Source: Ulota crispa (taxonomy: Eukaryota > Streptophyta > Bryopsida > Orthotrichales > Orthotrichaceae). From it: DNA of 64,000 nt. The DNA lies in the NCBI GenBank assembly GCA_963920765.1, contig OY987244.1, forward strand, positions 2,854,501-2,918,500, written 5' to 3'. Of this stretch, positions 12,915 through 23,955 are shown in pieces (position 1 is the stretch's first letter; every line of letters starts with the position of its first letter). Under the pieces are notes generated by a model. That model was given only the letters and a program-made list of their open reading frames with translations. It had not been told where the DNA came from and searched no databases. Position numbers and translations under genes: made by a program.

Positions 12915-13232
12915 TCATCTACCTTTGAACCAATCCAATGACTCATTGAACAATGGGCAACCCAAGCATTTGGTTGGCTCCACGTCCAAGGGCAGAGTTG
13001 GCTTATCAGGGCAATCTAGGTGGTCGAACAAGTTGCACCCAGGCTTGAGAAAAGGAAACCGTGGCACATGATGTTTTAATGATGAGAGAGGGTCCATCCT
13101 CCTTAAAGGAGAAGGGGCAACATTGGCTTGGTCAATATGCATGTGATCACTAGTGCTGCTAGCAAGTGCAAGAGTCATGAAAGAAATGATGAACAAAGCA
13201 AAAACAAAGAGTTTTAATAATTTGGATGCCAT
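12915..13232 (-). CDS. Small secreted cysteine-containing peptide precursor (105 aa)
   Basis: The frame is open from 13484, but the start chosen is ATG at 13230-13232 (minus strand), because it opens a textbook signal peptide: MASKLLK, a hydrophobic core (LFVFALFIISFMTLALA), then SSTS. The upstream codons are a Ser/Phe/His-rich translation of a pyrimidine-rich leader. The mature part is polar and Pro-rich, with four Cys near the C-terminus in the order C-x7-C...C-x2-C (PGCNLFDHLDC, TKCLGC), so two disulfides are possible. A TATA-like motif lies near 13403-13412 on the minus strand. I do not recognise the family. It could be a secreted signalling, defence or cell-wall peptide; this is a guess from architecture only. 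Confidence 0.6.
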   Translation of the reverse strand: MASKLLKLFVFALFIISFMTLALASSTSDHMHIDQANVAPSPLRRMDPLSSLKHHVPRFPFLKPGCNLFDHLDCPDKPTLPLDVEPTKCLGCPLFNESLDWFKGR

Positions 13233-13402
13233 GGAGAAAATTTTGTGGGAGTTTTCTAAGATGCTTGAAGAAAAAAGAAAAAAAATGAGGACAAAGAAAT
13301 GAAGAGAATGTGGAAAATGAGAGATATGATGGAAGGTGGTAGAAGTGAGAGAAAAACAAATAGTGAAGAGAAATGGAGATAGATGAGAGAAATGGGAATA
13401 TG

Positions 13403-13412
13403 AAATATAAAC
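13403..13412 (-). promoter_or_regulatory. TATA-like element upstream of the secreted peptide gene
   Basis: Minus-strand tttatatttc lies about 170 nt upstream of the chosen ATG. A CT-rich presumed 5' leader follows. Supported by position and composition only. Confidence 0.35.
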
Positions 13413-13589
13413 CAAGAATGATCTCATTTTTAGGTGGTGAGGTAATGAACTTTTACATATGGACAAATCTAAAGTGAAAGCCACTTTTACTTTGACTTTT
13501 TATTTTAATAATTTTTTTTGTAGTAAAGCATGTTGTAAAGCAAAAGTAAAAGTTGCAACAAAGATAACGATGACCAAGAATACAAAGGA

Positions 13590-13960
13590 TGGACTTAAGC
13601 AATGGATGAAAACATCTACAATGATCATCTTTCTTGGTGACATTGAAGGACTTGTTGAGAATTGTCTTTGAAAGGAGAAATTTTTTTCTAGTGAAGAAGA
13701 GTCTCAACTTCATCACTTTTGGGCTCATGCTTCAAAAAGTAGTTGCATAGACAATTCTGAACAAGCAATTTTGATTTGGGGAATTATAACTAAGCATTAC
13801 AATACATATAGACTTGTGGATTGTTGACATAAACACCAATGCTCTCTAGAAACAAAATGGGTTGTGATTAGCAAAGTTATTGCACAATTTGGTGAATGTC
13901 ATCTAGCTATGATTGCATTGAAAGAAATTGAAACCATGGCTAAGGATATTTTAACAAATC
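13590..13960 (+). pseudogene. Degenerate Myb/SANT-like (PIF/Harbinger-accessory type) fragment
   Basis: One reading frame, interrupted by TGA near 13668 and again near 13825, reads FFSSEEESQLHHFWAH, then an IWGIITKHYNTY segment, then SLETKWVVISKVIAQFGECH. That order resembles the trihelix/Myb-SANT domain of the plant glutathione-S-transferase-T3-like and Harbinger-accessory proteins. It has no start codon or intact domain, so it is probably a relic of a PIF/Harbinger element. Identification is from pattern memory. Confidence 0.4.
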
Positions 13961-14309
13961 ATACAAGTTCTTCAAGCTCAAACATCCAAAAACACTTCTA
14001 TTTATTGTCATCTATTATTGGCATATCCTAAACATGGTTCCAAAGTGACAATTAGCAAAATCTCATTGCAATCATTATCAATCACCTACCTTTGTTTGCA
14101 AAATCAACGCCCTTCAAGAGATTTGCATTTGCAATGAGTAGCACCAAAGCATATGAAGTATACTAGACCATTTCCATTGTGAAAGGTGAAAATCTATCTC
14201 ACTAAAAGCACTCATATGTTTTAGGTCACCCAAATTGTGAGATGATTCACAAACACATTGTTAGGTCCCATGTTACCCTTCTACAATTTTCATGAGGGAA
14301 CATGCATTA

Positions 14310-14755
14310 GGGGTAGTCACAGTTGGTCTGAGATTCAAATTTCCGTGAAGATTGAGAAGTGGCAAAGTGAAAGTAGGAGCTAATCGGAGCAATTCTCCAT
14401 GGAAGGAAGTGTGACACCCCTTTCGTGGGTGATGGAGAATTGAGAATGAAGAATGGATAATGTTTTACTTAGAGAAAGGGAACACAAGCATCAATTGGAG
14501 GAGCAGAAAGAGCAAGGATGGAAAACAATGTTACAGCTATGGGAGAACCGCAAGGAGTGAAAGCAGAGTTACCCTTTGGTGACCTAGAGTTAAAGTTCTC
14601 ACAAAAAACCTGCTCACTTACCATTTCTCCACACCTAGGGGACGAGAAAACATCTTCTCAAACTTCACGAAACTCCCCTTGTGCCAATCGCGAAGAGCGT
14701 GCAACATCAGATTTGGTGAACATTGAGAATAGAGAAAACCAACCGTGACTACCCC
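14310..14755. mobile_element. TIR element, 446 bp, GGGGTAGTCAC ends
   Basis: The left end GGGGTAGTCACAGTTGGT and the right end (reverse complement GGGGTAGTCACGGTTGGT) form an 18-bp inverted repeat with one mismatch. Both tips are flanked by TA (14308-14309 and 14756-14757). The family cannot be assigned with certainty: TA suggests mariner-type, but a 3-bp Harbinger-like duplication cannot be excluded. A 76-codon open frame inside looks fortuitous. Confidence 0.65.
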
Positions 14756-14902
14756 TATTGTTGACTTCTACAACTTTTGAAAAACAATATTATATTGGAT
14801 AGGCACTTGCCACACCACTATACCACTGTAGAGCTAGGGGAAATCAAGGTGACCAGGCCAACATTTAGAGGTTAACATCCCAATCACTAGTCCAATAACC
14901 CA

Positions 14903-14982
14903 TTAACCCCTCAATGCCTCAACAGCAAAAAACTTGCTCCATTCCCTATGTATTTTGTGATACCGGGGCGTTCAGGGGTTAA
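14903..14982. mobile_element. Micro piggyBac-like MITE, 80 bp
   Basis: TTAA-CCCCTCAATGCC at the left, and an end reading CCCCTGAACGCC-type in reverse complement before TTAA 14979-14982. Same size class as 35981-36059 and 41316-41394. Confidence 0.65.
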
Positions 14983-15618
14983 CGCTTGCCAGTGTGATAT
15001 GTGCCCACTAATATCCGGCAATAAAAATGGCTAATTCAATTCTGAATGTATAGTTTAGCAGTTTGACAGATCGAGAATTTGCTTCTCATTCACTTTGGAA
15101 TTCCACAAATTCTCACAATGCTAGGATTGCCGAGGATTAAACATTACTAGTCATACAGAAACCTAGAATTCAAGAAATACCTCTACAGTAAAATCTTTCA
15201 TAAAGCTTTTGAAATTATTACAATAGTCACACGCTCAGCCGTCTCACAAATTGCAACCTCACAAATGTAAGACCACAGAAACGTTCAAGACCTTTTAGAT
15301 GAGCTAGTGACGCGAGCTACGTGACATGAAAAGTATACCTCGTATATAGGGAAGTATCTCCCGATAAGTGTAAATCCGTGGTTGCTTCAAAATATTCATA
15401 TCTTAATTTGCTCACTGCAAAATTGGTCTTCACGCTTGTTACACTAACTAGCATACACTCAAGCTCTTCTGCCCCACACCGAAGCATCTTTGCATCTGAT
15501 ACAAGGATACGGACTACATATTCTTCATGAATCTGACTAGGCAATGTGCATAATAGAGCACATAACTACAAAAATTAGGCTGCTGGCATGCTAAAATGAT
15601 GTTCAGTGACATATATGC
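14983..15618. other. Intergenic, ClpS-like gene 3' flank
   Basis: Probably includes the 3' UTR of the minus-strand gene ending at 15619. Nothing else recognised. Confidence 0.45.
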
Positions 15619-17506
15619 TCAAACAGTGACATCGTCCGGTTCAATCGTTGAACGCAGGCGAAAGCGAGCCATGCAATAAGAATGCATTTCAGCGTGCTCC
15701 TGGTATAAAATCATGCCACAGAAAGCATAAGTTGCCAGGGAACTGAAGACAGCCAGGTTAATTCCAAAGCTCATGACTATAGCGGATTCAAGCACTGAGT
15801 TGTCAGATACCTTCCAACTAATTGCTTCAGAACATAATTAGCGCTAAAAAAAACATTAGCATGAGTACATCTTTCATAATCAACAGGAAGGAAATGCATA
15901 CCTTCACAGCCACCATGACCACAGATTTGCCCACAAGCTTAGCCTCCATGTAACACTTTCTTGCCTGCTCAAGCGTGACCCCAGGCACTGCTTTGGGGAG
16001 GGCTTTTTCAACTGCAAAAATCAGTGTCATACTCATCAGTATTCACCTCGGCAAACTCTGCCGCTCAAATCTTCAAATAAACATCGCAGGAGCTAGAAGA
16101 ACCTGAAGAGGCAGGAAATATTCTACCAAATGTTTCAGTGTGATGGTCGGCGTCCAGAAGAAGAACGCGGTAGCGGTCGCCACCTCCAGTTCGAACGCGA
16201 TCTTTTTCCCTCCCACTCTCTCCTCCTATAAGAGACATGTGAGTCACAGGAACGAGAAAAAATGTAAGCAATTCATGAGTAGATAAATTTTCTATCAAAT
16301 ACAATCAGAAATTCAGTAACCTCATTAACGACTTATAAAATTTGAGTATCAGCTAAGGTAGGTACATCCAGATTTCCTGGGAACTAAAGTCGCCAAATGA
16401 CAAGATTATCATCTGGTGCACACCCCCTGGATCAACAACCACCTCTAGTTAAAGAAGTGATTTCAAACATCTGCCAACAAACACTTGAAATTGTATATTA
16501 TTTACGTACGGAATCCAAACAACACATTCTTCGGTGTGTTGGCATCCTTTTTTGTTCTCCAACAAAACACTGGCTAAGTCTAATAATAGGAGCTATGCTC
16601 AACAGCAAAAGTGGTGGCCTTGTATGTCTCTGTATCTATCAAATAAAATGAGCAGTTCGTTAACTTTGTGGATGGGTTACGCAATTTGAATATTAGTAAG
16701 GTTACGGCACCGCCGAAACCTAATATTCATGTCATCTGGACAAGAACACTAGAACACTAAGGTATGGAGGCTCGTATTCCGCTCCTGCTCTAAAACCGTC
16801 CACCTTCTCAAATGTATTTCATGTGCACATGCTTTTTTCACATGTTTCAAAAATGTACAAGCAGAGTACATTTGAGGAAGTGAACTGTTTTAGAGCCCTA
16901 TGGCCTTTTCACTTCAAAATTTTATAACTAATTCCACAAAGCTCCAAAATTTTTGAAACAACTTGGGTTAGATGTCAATCCTTCTTGTCTTTCAAGAAAA
17001 TTTACTGAAAAATAGTTCAAGAAGTTTCACCTCCCCAAAATTCAGTTTCAGCCCTTAGATGGTCCATTCATGAGCCTCCTACCTTAGACTAAACCACAAA
17101 ACTAAGACCATGCTTGATTGCTCCTTAGCTTAGCCTGACGATGTTCCAAATTTCTAGTAAAATTCGCAATATAAGGAAGACGAGGAAAAGAGACCAAAGC
17201 TAGCACCAGGTTCAATCTTCTTGACAACGACGAACGAGTAAAGAGAAATTAGTATCTGTCGAACTTCATACCTTCTTCAGTCATAGGAGTGTTGTCGGAG
17301 CCGTTCTGGTCCAATTTCGGTCGCTCCAACACACCGGCACCACGGCTTCCTCCAAGCACAGCACGGGGGACGCTCCCTAAGATCACCGCCCTCGGTCCAG
17401 CGGCGATTCTCACGCAAGATGCAGCTGATGTGCCGCCATCACCACCTGATTGTTGCAAACTTATGCACCACGCTGCTGATGCGCTGGTTCCCAAGGATAG
17501 CGCCAT
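15619..17506 (-). CDS. ClpS-like Clp protease adaptor, putatively plastid-targeted (174 aa, four exons)
   Basis: The model is complement of 17272-17506, 16127-16225, 15902-16011 and 15619-15699. Junctions are GT-AG with compatible phases, and the spliced length is 525 nt. Exon 1 begins MALSLGTSASAAW and is Ser/Ala/Arg-rich with few acids, like a chloroplast transit peptide. Exons 2-4 give a ClpS core: RYRVLLLDADHHTETF, then VEKALPKAVPGVTLEQA, then a C-terminal block ending EHAEMHSYCMARFRLRSTIEPD. In the family, ClpS hands N-degron substrates to the ClpC/ClpP protease. Against canonical ClpS, the degron-pocket Asn and Asp (HND) align here with Asp and Ala (LDA), and the pocket His aligns with Lys (EAK). 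A different substrate range is therefore likely; that is inference. Intron 1 carries a 325-bp MITE. Confidence 0.82.
16760..17084. mobile_element. TA-flanked AGGTAG-type MITE, 325 bp, inside ClpS-like intron 1
   Basis: Ends are AGGTATGGAGGCTC and, in reverse complement, AGGTAGGAGGCTC, flanked by TA at 16758-16759 and 17085-17086. It is homologous along its length to 50683-51008 (326 bp). Non-coding. Confidence 0.75.
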
Positions 17507-18839
17507 CTCGAATACCAAAATCTCAAAGAAAAGAACGCACGAAAACAAATTCCACAGCAGCTCAAATGAGCAAAGATTTACAAAATTCCTACCGAAAGCT
17601 TTCGATTCTTCTGATGAAAACAAACTAAGCTTAAATCTACACGCCTCTGCAGAACGCCTCAAAATGCAGATAGAGATTTCTCAAAGGGAACTGGAAGCGG
17701 GACTGGAAGCCTCAAAGCTCAACTTCAACGACAGGGAACGCACCAGCTGCCGCCAATCCGACGGACGAAAGGACCCGTCATGATGAATCGTCGGACGAGA
17801 GTGATGAACGAAAGTTCTAGAGTGAGCTGTTGGAAAGACGGAAACCTCAAAGGTGGCAGACATCCAACGACACCGAGAAAGCACCAATCTGACGAACGAG
17901 AGAATGACGCGACGAATTGTTGGACGATAGTGATGAAATCGGACGAAGGACGTCCGACTCGTGCAGAATGATGCGTGCCAAGTGTCCGTGGAGTCCAGCT
18001 GGGTAAAATAGGGTTGAATTCAGAGAATTTGAAGATTTTAGTGAAGTTTGTGGCGCACATAACATTCAGTAGCACGACTGTGAGCTGCCCTAGAGGGTGA
18101 GGAATATTTCACACCATGGATGGAATGCTTAAATGAAATGGTGTGGAATATTTCACACCCATCTTTAGCTATGGGGACAATTGGCTAGATTTGTCAAAAA
18201 GTTTATGAAAGAGAGGCTCAGTTTAGTGCACATACGTCAATGTGTGGGGTCCAACCAGGGGTTTTTCTGAGTGACTCAGCACTATGTATTGTCATCGTGA
18301 GATTGGCTTACATAGGGAGGGAAGGTACGGCATTTGCTGATATATGTCAAAGGTGGCAACATGTCGCCAGTAAAAGAAACCCTCGGCCCAGCCATGTCAG
18401 AAGAGAAAAAAAAGAAAAAAAGAAAAAAAAAACTTTTTTTTTTGTTAGGATGAAGTTTATGGATGATACCTGAAGAAAGGGAAAGGCAGCCTCTATTCAG
18501 GCTATTGAATGTTATGCAAATTTATATACTAAAGGTTTGTTCACACTGGGTGTTATCCTGGGAGAAGGAGCGGTATTAGGTCACTACAACAGGTGACCTG
18601 TTCAAACTCATTGGTAGTTTTAGTGCCAAACATAGGTTTAGGAAGTTTTAACATTAGTGTTTGTTCCCTAATTTGGCTTAAAAATTTTGAGGCAATAGGA
18701 GAACTTTGTGCTATTATGTATATACCAAATCTAACTAAAATGATATTTCTTGACATGTGCTTAAGGTCTTACATAATGGCCTTGATTGGCACAAGTTACC
18801 AAAGAGCGGTGCTTGGTCTTGGTTCTCTGGTTCTCCCAT
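17507..18839. other. ClpS-like gene upstream region and spacer
   Basis: Contains the 5' flank of the ClpS-like gene and a direct repeat of ggaatatttcacacc near 18100 and 18148. An A-rich/T-rich tract lies at about 18409-18445. Open frames here are shadows or unsupported. Confidence 0.4.
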
Positions 18840-19059
18840 CACTATTAGAAAATTCAGCACAAAATCAACAAAATTTCAACCAAAAACTGTTGATTTTTTC
18901 TGTGGATTTGGTCAAGTTGATTTGGGTACTTTTCTATTGATTTTTTGTTGATTATTTACAGTTTTTTGTTAATTTTCTGTTGATTTTCTATTACTTTTCA
19001 CTTATTTTATGTTATTCAATTCTTTTTTTTTTCAATTTTAAACTTTTTTTTTTCATAGA

Positions 19060-19262
19060 ATTTTATTTTATTTTATTAGAAAGTGAACCTTTTTAGAGGC
19101 CGGGCAGCTGCCCGCACCAACAGGCTGCTGCCCCAACCGCCGGGCAGCTCCTCGAACCGTCGGACAGCTGCCCCAATTGTCGGATAGGGCTGCCGGCAGT
19201 GGGGTTTGAACACCCCACCTCAAGGCTCACACTCCACAACTCTACCACATTCCCAAAAACCA
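19060..19262 (-). mobile_element. Candidate tRNA-derived SINE
   Basis: On the minus strand a pol III A-box-like TGGTAGAGTTG is followed after about 25 nt by a B-box-like GTGTTCAAACCCC. A GC-rich body with repeated GGGCAGCTG-type units comes next, then an A-rich tail of taaaa units (about 19060-19080). That order is SINE-like. There is only one copy in the window, and no target duplication was identified. Confidence 0.4.
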
Positions 19263-19786
19263 CTAAAGAATGTGCAAACACACATGCACGTAATAGAATC
19301 ATGATTCTATTTGTACATTAAATGTTCATGTTTTTAGTAACCCAATAGACTTTGGAGGCTATTTTGGTCCATTAAAGGACTTTTATCAAAAAACTTAGAA
19401 CTAAAAAAAGTTGGTAAATGTATTTTACTTTTACCTCCAACAATTATTTTTGGATTTCAATCTTTTTTTCAAAAGTTATGAGCTAAAATCACAGAAGGTG
19501 TTTAGAAATTTTAAATAAATTGTTTATTTCCATCTTTTTGATTTTGTTTATAAATTTTTATTGGAATTTGCAAATCTCAAAAGGATTGTTGCAGGTAAAG
19601 GTTGGATTCATTAATAATTACTATTTAGTGCTAGTTTTTTGTAAAAAGAACCTTATTTTGTTAAAATAGCCTCCATAGTTTGATAGCTTCAAATAACATG
19701 AAATCGTGAAAAGTTACGAAATTAAATCCTTGCAATTATAAAATCCAAATTCTATAGACTTTTGAATAGTTTTGGATATTTTGTAA

Positions 19787-20198
19787 GGGCATTAATATGT
19801 GAACCACACCCTTTGAACTACTGTACCACACCCTTGGAGTAAATTTTAGATTTCTACCATCAAAAATTTGAGTTTGAGAATTTTGAATTCAAATTTGGAC
19901 TTAGAGACCATGATATTGTCTAGGACCATAAAAAAAATTGCAATTCAACAACACCCAATGAAAAAGCTTATCTTTTTTTACAAACAAAAGTAAAATTAAC
20001 AATTTTCTCCCTAACTAAACTTTTTCATTGGGTGTTGTTGAATTGCAACTTTTTTTATGGTTCTAGACAATACTATGGTCTCTAAGTCCAAATCTAAATT
20101 CAAAATTTTCAAATTCAGCCTTTTGATGGTAGAAATTTAAAATTTACCTCATGGTGTGGTATAGTAATTGGAAGAGTGTGGTACACATATCAATTCCC
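19787..20198. repeat. Foldback (long inverted-repeat) element, about 412 bp
   Basis: The left arm (about 19787-19965) and the right arm (about 20020-20198) are imperfect reverse complements over nearly their whole length. Both tips carry ATATGTG...CCACAC motifs, and they surround a roughly 50-bp loop. Superfamily not assigned. It lies inside the CACTA-bounded region. Confidence 0.72.
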
Positions 20199-21059
20199 AT
20201 CTTTTAAAGCTTATAAAAATATTTTATAAGATTGTTTTTTTTTAATTCATTTGGTTAGTAATAGAAGGAAGAATTACTAAAAGTACCCTTTAAGTCTTTC
20301 AAAATATCAAGTTTACGCCGAAAATATGTGAAACATAAAAAATAGTCCTTATTTTTTGTAGGAATATCAGTCATATTCCTATCATTTTGGAAAATTAATA
20401 AAAAACTCTTCTATTTTGAAATGTTAAACATATCCTTGTGTTATTTGAAATGTAAAAATCACCTTTGGTTTCTTGTAAGAATTTGCATTAAACTATACAC
20501 TTGGTTATCATATAACACAAAGATATTTTTGGTACTTTTAATCCTTAAGGGACATATATGATTTCTTCAAAGAATTGAGGAGCATCATTTATATTTGTTT
20601 GTAAAGAAATTTTGGTATTTAAAACAACAAAATGTTGTACTTTTTATATAAAATTTTGTTGAATTAGTGAAGTTGTGTCCAAAAGTATCTAGATCAACAA
20701 AAAACTATTCAGTTTTTTGTTATTATGGTCATGTTTTTACTTGACTTTAAAGGCTGCTAAGTTTAAATCTTACCAAATTGTGAAAAGTAAAGAAAATAAA
20801 ACCAGTCAATGTACACTCAAACTTCTAAAAGATTCTTTTTTTTTGAAAACTCCTTTTATTTTTCAAAACTTCAAAAAAATTTAATGAGGTCCAAAAAGAG
20901 TTTAAAAAGATTTCAAAAACAAACCTAAACTATTGTGATAGTTTTTTTGAAAGAATTTTGATGATTTACAAAAAGATTCCTAAAGGACTCTAATTCAATC
21001 TAAGAGATTCTATTTCTATAAGTATTTTGAAATACTTTAACAAATTTCATAAAGATTTT
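20199..21059. other. AT-rich interior of the CACTA-bounded region, no gene
   Basis: Low-complexity A/T-rich DNA. Nothing recognised. Confidence 0.45.
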
Positions 21060-22075
21060 AAAAAGATTCTCAAAGATTCCAAAAAGGTTCTTGAAAATTT
21101 TTAGAGATTTTCAAAGATTTTTTGAATTTCAAAAAAGATTCTCAAAAGATTCCCAAAGATTCTCAAAGATTCTCAATTGTTCTCAAACATTCTCAAAGAT
21201 TCCAAAATACTTGAAAAGATTCCCAAAGATTTTAAATGATTCTCAAAGATTCTTAAAAGATTCCCAAAGATTCCAAAAGATTCTCAAAGATTCCAAAAAG
21301 ATTCCAAAAGATTCTCAAAGATTCCAAGAAGATTCTCAAAGATTCTCAAAGATTCTCAATTGTTCTCAAACATTCTCAAAGATTCCAAAAAAACTTGAAA
21401 AGATTTCTAAAGAATCCAAAAGATTCTCAAAGATTCCAAGAAGATTCTCAAAGATTCTTAAAGATTCTCAAACATTCTCAAAGATTCCAAAAAAACTTGA
21501 CAAGATTTCTAAAGAATCCAAAAGATTCTCAAAGATTCCTAAAAGATTCTCAAAGATTCTCAATTGTTCTCAAACATTCTCAAAGATTCCAAAAAAACTT
21601 GAAAAGATTCCCAAAGATTCCAAAAGATTCTCAAAGATTCCAAAAAGATTTGCAAAGACTTGCAAAGATTCTCAAAGATTCTCAAAGGTTCTCAAAGATT
21701 CTCAAAGATTCTCAAAGATTCTCAAAGATTCTCAAAGATTCTCAAAGATTCTCAAAGAATCTCAATTGTTCTCAAACATTCTCAAAGATTCCAAAAAAAC
21801 TTGAAAAGATTTCCAAAGATTCTCAAAGATTCCTAAAAGATTCTCAAAGATTCTCAAAGATTCTCAATTGTTCTCAAACACTCAAAGATTCCAAAAAAAC
21901 TTGAAAAGATTCCCAAAGATTCCAAAAGATTCTCAAAGATTCCTAAAAGATTCTCAAAGATTCTAAAATCTCAAAAAGATTCTTAAATATTCTTAAAAAT
22001 CTTGAAAAGATTCTCAATGATTTCCAAAAGATTCTTGAAGATTCTTAAAGATTCACAAAAAATTCCCAAAAGATC
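21060..22075 (+). repeat. Minisatellite of the 10-bp unit ttctcaaaga
   Basis: About 1 kb consists of ttctcaaaga and close variants (attcccaaag, attccaaaag). It is arranged in a loose higher-order pattern in which a block ending in ccaaaaaaacttgaaaag recurs near 21385, 21490, 21590, 21790 and 21890. Because 30 bp equals ten codons, two long frames (21091-21804 and 21395-21904) stay open and encode KDSQRFSKIL-like repeats. I treat those frames as by-products of the repeat. Confidence 0.85.
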
Positions 22076-22245
22076 CTAAAAAGATTCCAAAATTTTTGTT
22101 GATTTAGATAATGGTGTCCAAATCAACAGAACATATTTAGTTTTTTACAGAATTCTGTTAAATTAGTCAATTAGCGTGGACAAGTGTCCAAATCAACAAG
22201 AAACCGTTGGTTTTCTGTTGTTTTGGAAGGAGTTTTCTACTAGTG

Positions 22246-23955
22246 ATTGTACCAACTAGTATAGGCACCTGTCGGTCTGACGGAACGCAAAAAAGTTTTA
22301 TGTTTAAGGAAAGAAACATTCTTCCCACAAGAAACAATTCTTACTTTATATCTGTGCACTCCAATTTCAAATTTTATCCATGCAGCTAAATACTTGTCTT
22401 TGTTTACAAAACATTCCCTTGGGTAAAACATCCTATGTTCTATACCCATAGAGGTTTTGACCCACGCAATAAAAGGAACGTCACTACTTTCTCAAATAGA
22501 AAATTATTGTTTATTTTTTACCTACACAAATCTTTTACCCACATAGTAATCATTCACACAATTTTTTCATATATATTTGTTTTTTACTCCCGCAATTTTG
22601 TTACATGTTTTATTATATACCCACACTTTTTTTTCACCTACAATTTTTTGTCCAAAGATTTTTTTCTCACACAAGTTTTTGCCTCAGCAGATTTTTACCC
22701 ACGTAGATTTTTAACCTACGTAGATTTTTAAACTAAGCAAGTTTTTACCCATGCAAGTTTATTTACCCACCTAATAAAAAAAATTACTATGAAAGGGTTG
22801 CCAAATTGGTAAATAGTATTCTGTTATATAGATAGATTTATCCTATGGTAGAGGTTTTGTCACAATAAAATCGGTGTCATTCCAAAATGATTTTTTTTTT
22901 AAAATTCGGTACTATATAGTTATTCTCAACAGTATGGTCCGAAACCAAATTTTAAAACTCACTTCTTAAAATAAAAACACAAATAATGTGATCGTATACT
23001 TTAAAACAACATGATGAAATACAACTTGTTACTCCTAATATAACTAGCCCTACGGAAACTAAAATCTTAATCTGGTTTTTTACTAATAATAGAATATTTA
23101 TTGAAATGCAATTTACTTAAACCTTCATCAATGGTAAAATACAAAAGGAAAAGCTAAATTTAAAAACATAGGCTGTTTTATAATACACCCTAATTCTGTA
23201 TTAAAATTCACGTGCTCTAAATCCGTTGGTTGGAAATTGCGTACTATTTTGTTTATGCATTTTTTGTAGTATTTGGAGACAAATAAAACACATATTTTTG
23301 AATTTTATTATTGAATTATAGGTCATTTTCAAACATTTTGAAAATCTCGTGGTTTACATTTTAAAGAATCTACCAAGGCCGCATAAAAGTTCACAAACAA
23401 TATGTAAAATTTGTAATTTCTGCAACAAGAATTCTCTTTGATATCAACTTCATTACAATCTTTGCGAATATTACATATGATTTTTAGTATTATTGCACGA
23501 AAGTGAAAAAACAATTACACTAAATTATCAAACCAAATATCCTTCCAAGCCTAGAAAACAAACCACTATACGAGTTTATTTTTGGCGATACGAACACTCA
23601 ATTTGATGAGTATTTCAATCTTCAAGAGTAGTGTTATCTTGACTTGAAAGTGATGTACGCTTTTTTAGAATATCTCTACAGATCAATTTACCAAAAATAT
23701 ATGTATTATCACAGGGACAAAAAAACATCGTGATAAAGGGGAGAGTGGACTTTCTACAGATTATTCAATCAATTCACGTGTATTTATTATGAAGCTAAAA
23801 AATCAAAATGCTTTACATTTCCTGAAACAAAAGTTTTCCTTGGTTCCAAAAACACAAGATTAAGTGATGACCTATTTTATTCACTTCCACCTACATTTTT
23901 TTATACTTAAACAAAATCCAAAAGCTTCGACCTAAGACACACAAATGACACAATT
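22246..23955. other. AT-rich intergenic DNA with a degenerate minisatellite
   Basis: Between about 22480 and 22765 a loose unit like tttttacccacgcaag recurs with period near 20 bp. The rest is AT-rich with no gene recognised. A TATA-like ttatacttaa sits at 23901-23910, about 50 nt upstream of the succinyl-CoA ligase ATG. Confidence 0.45.

Larger units (their letters stand above)
18840..22245. mobile_element. Possible non-autonomous CACTA-type element, 3.4 kb
   Basis: The left end reads CACTATTAGAAAA and the right end TTTTCTACTAGTG (CACTAGTAGAAAA in reverse complement), the classic CACTA/En-Spm terminal motif. Both subterminal regions are rich in short repeats of the type tgttgattt/caaatcaaca, as expected for CACTA elements. 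No transposase is present. Flanking triplets (cat and att) do not match, so the two ends may not belong to one insertion, or the duplication has decayed. Confidence 0.5.

Noticed and set aside
17289..17783. 164-codon plus-strand frame across the ClpS-like first exon
   Set aside because: It is antisense to the well-supported transit-peptide exon and its upstream region.
21091..21904. Two long plus-strand frames of KDSQRFSKIL-like repeats
   Set aside because: The 10-bp tandem unit lacks stop triplets in these registers, so the frames stay open automatically. No start context, domain or non-repeat sequence supports a protein.
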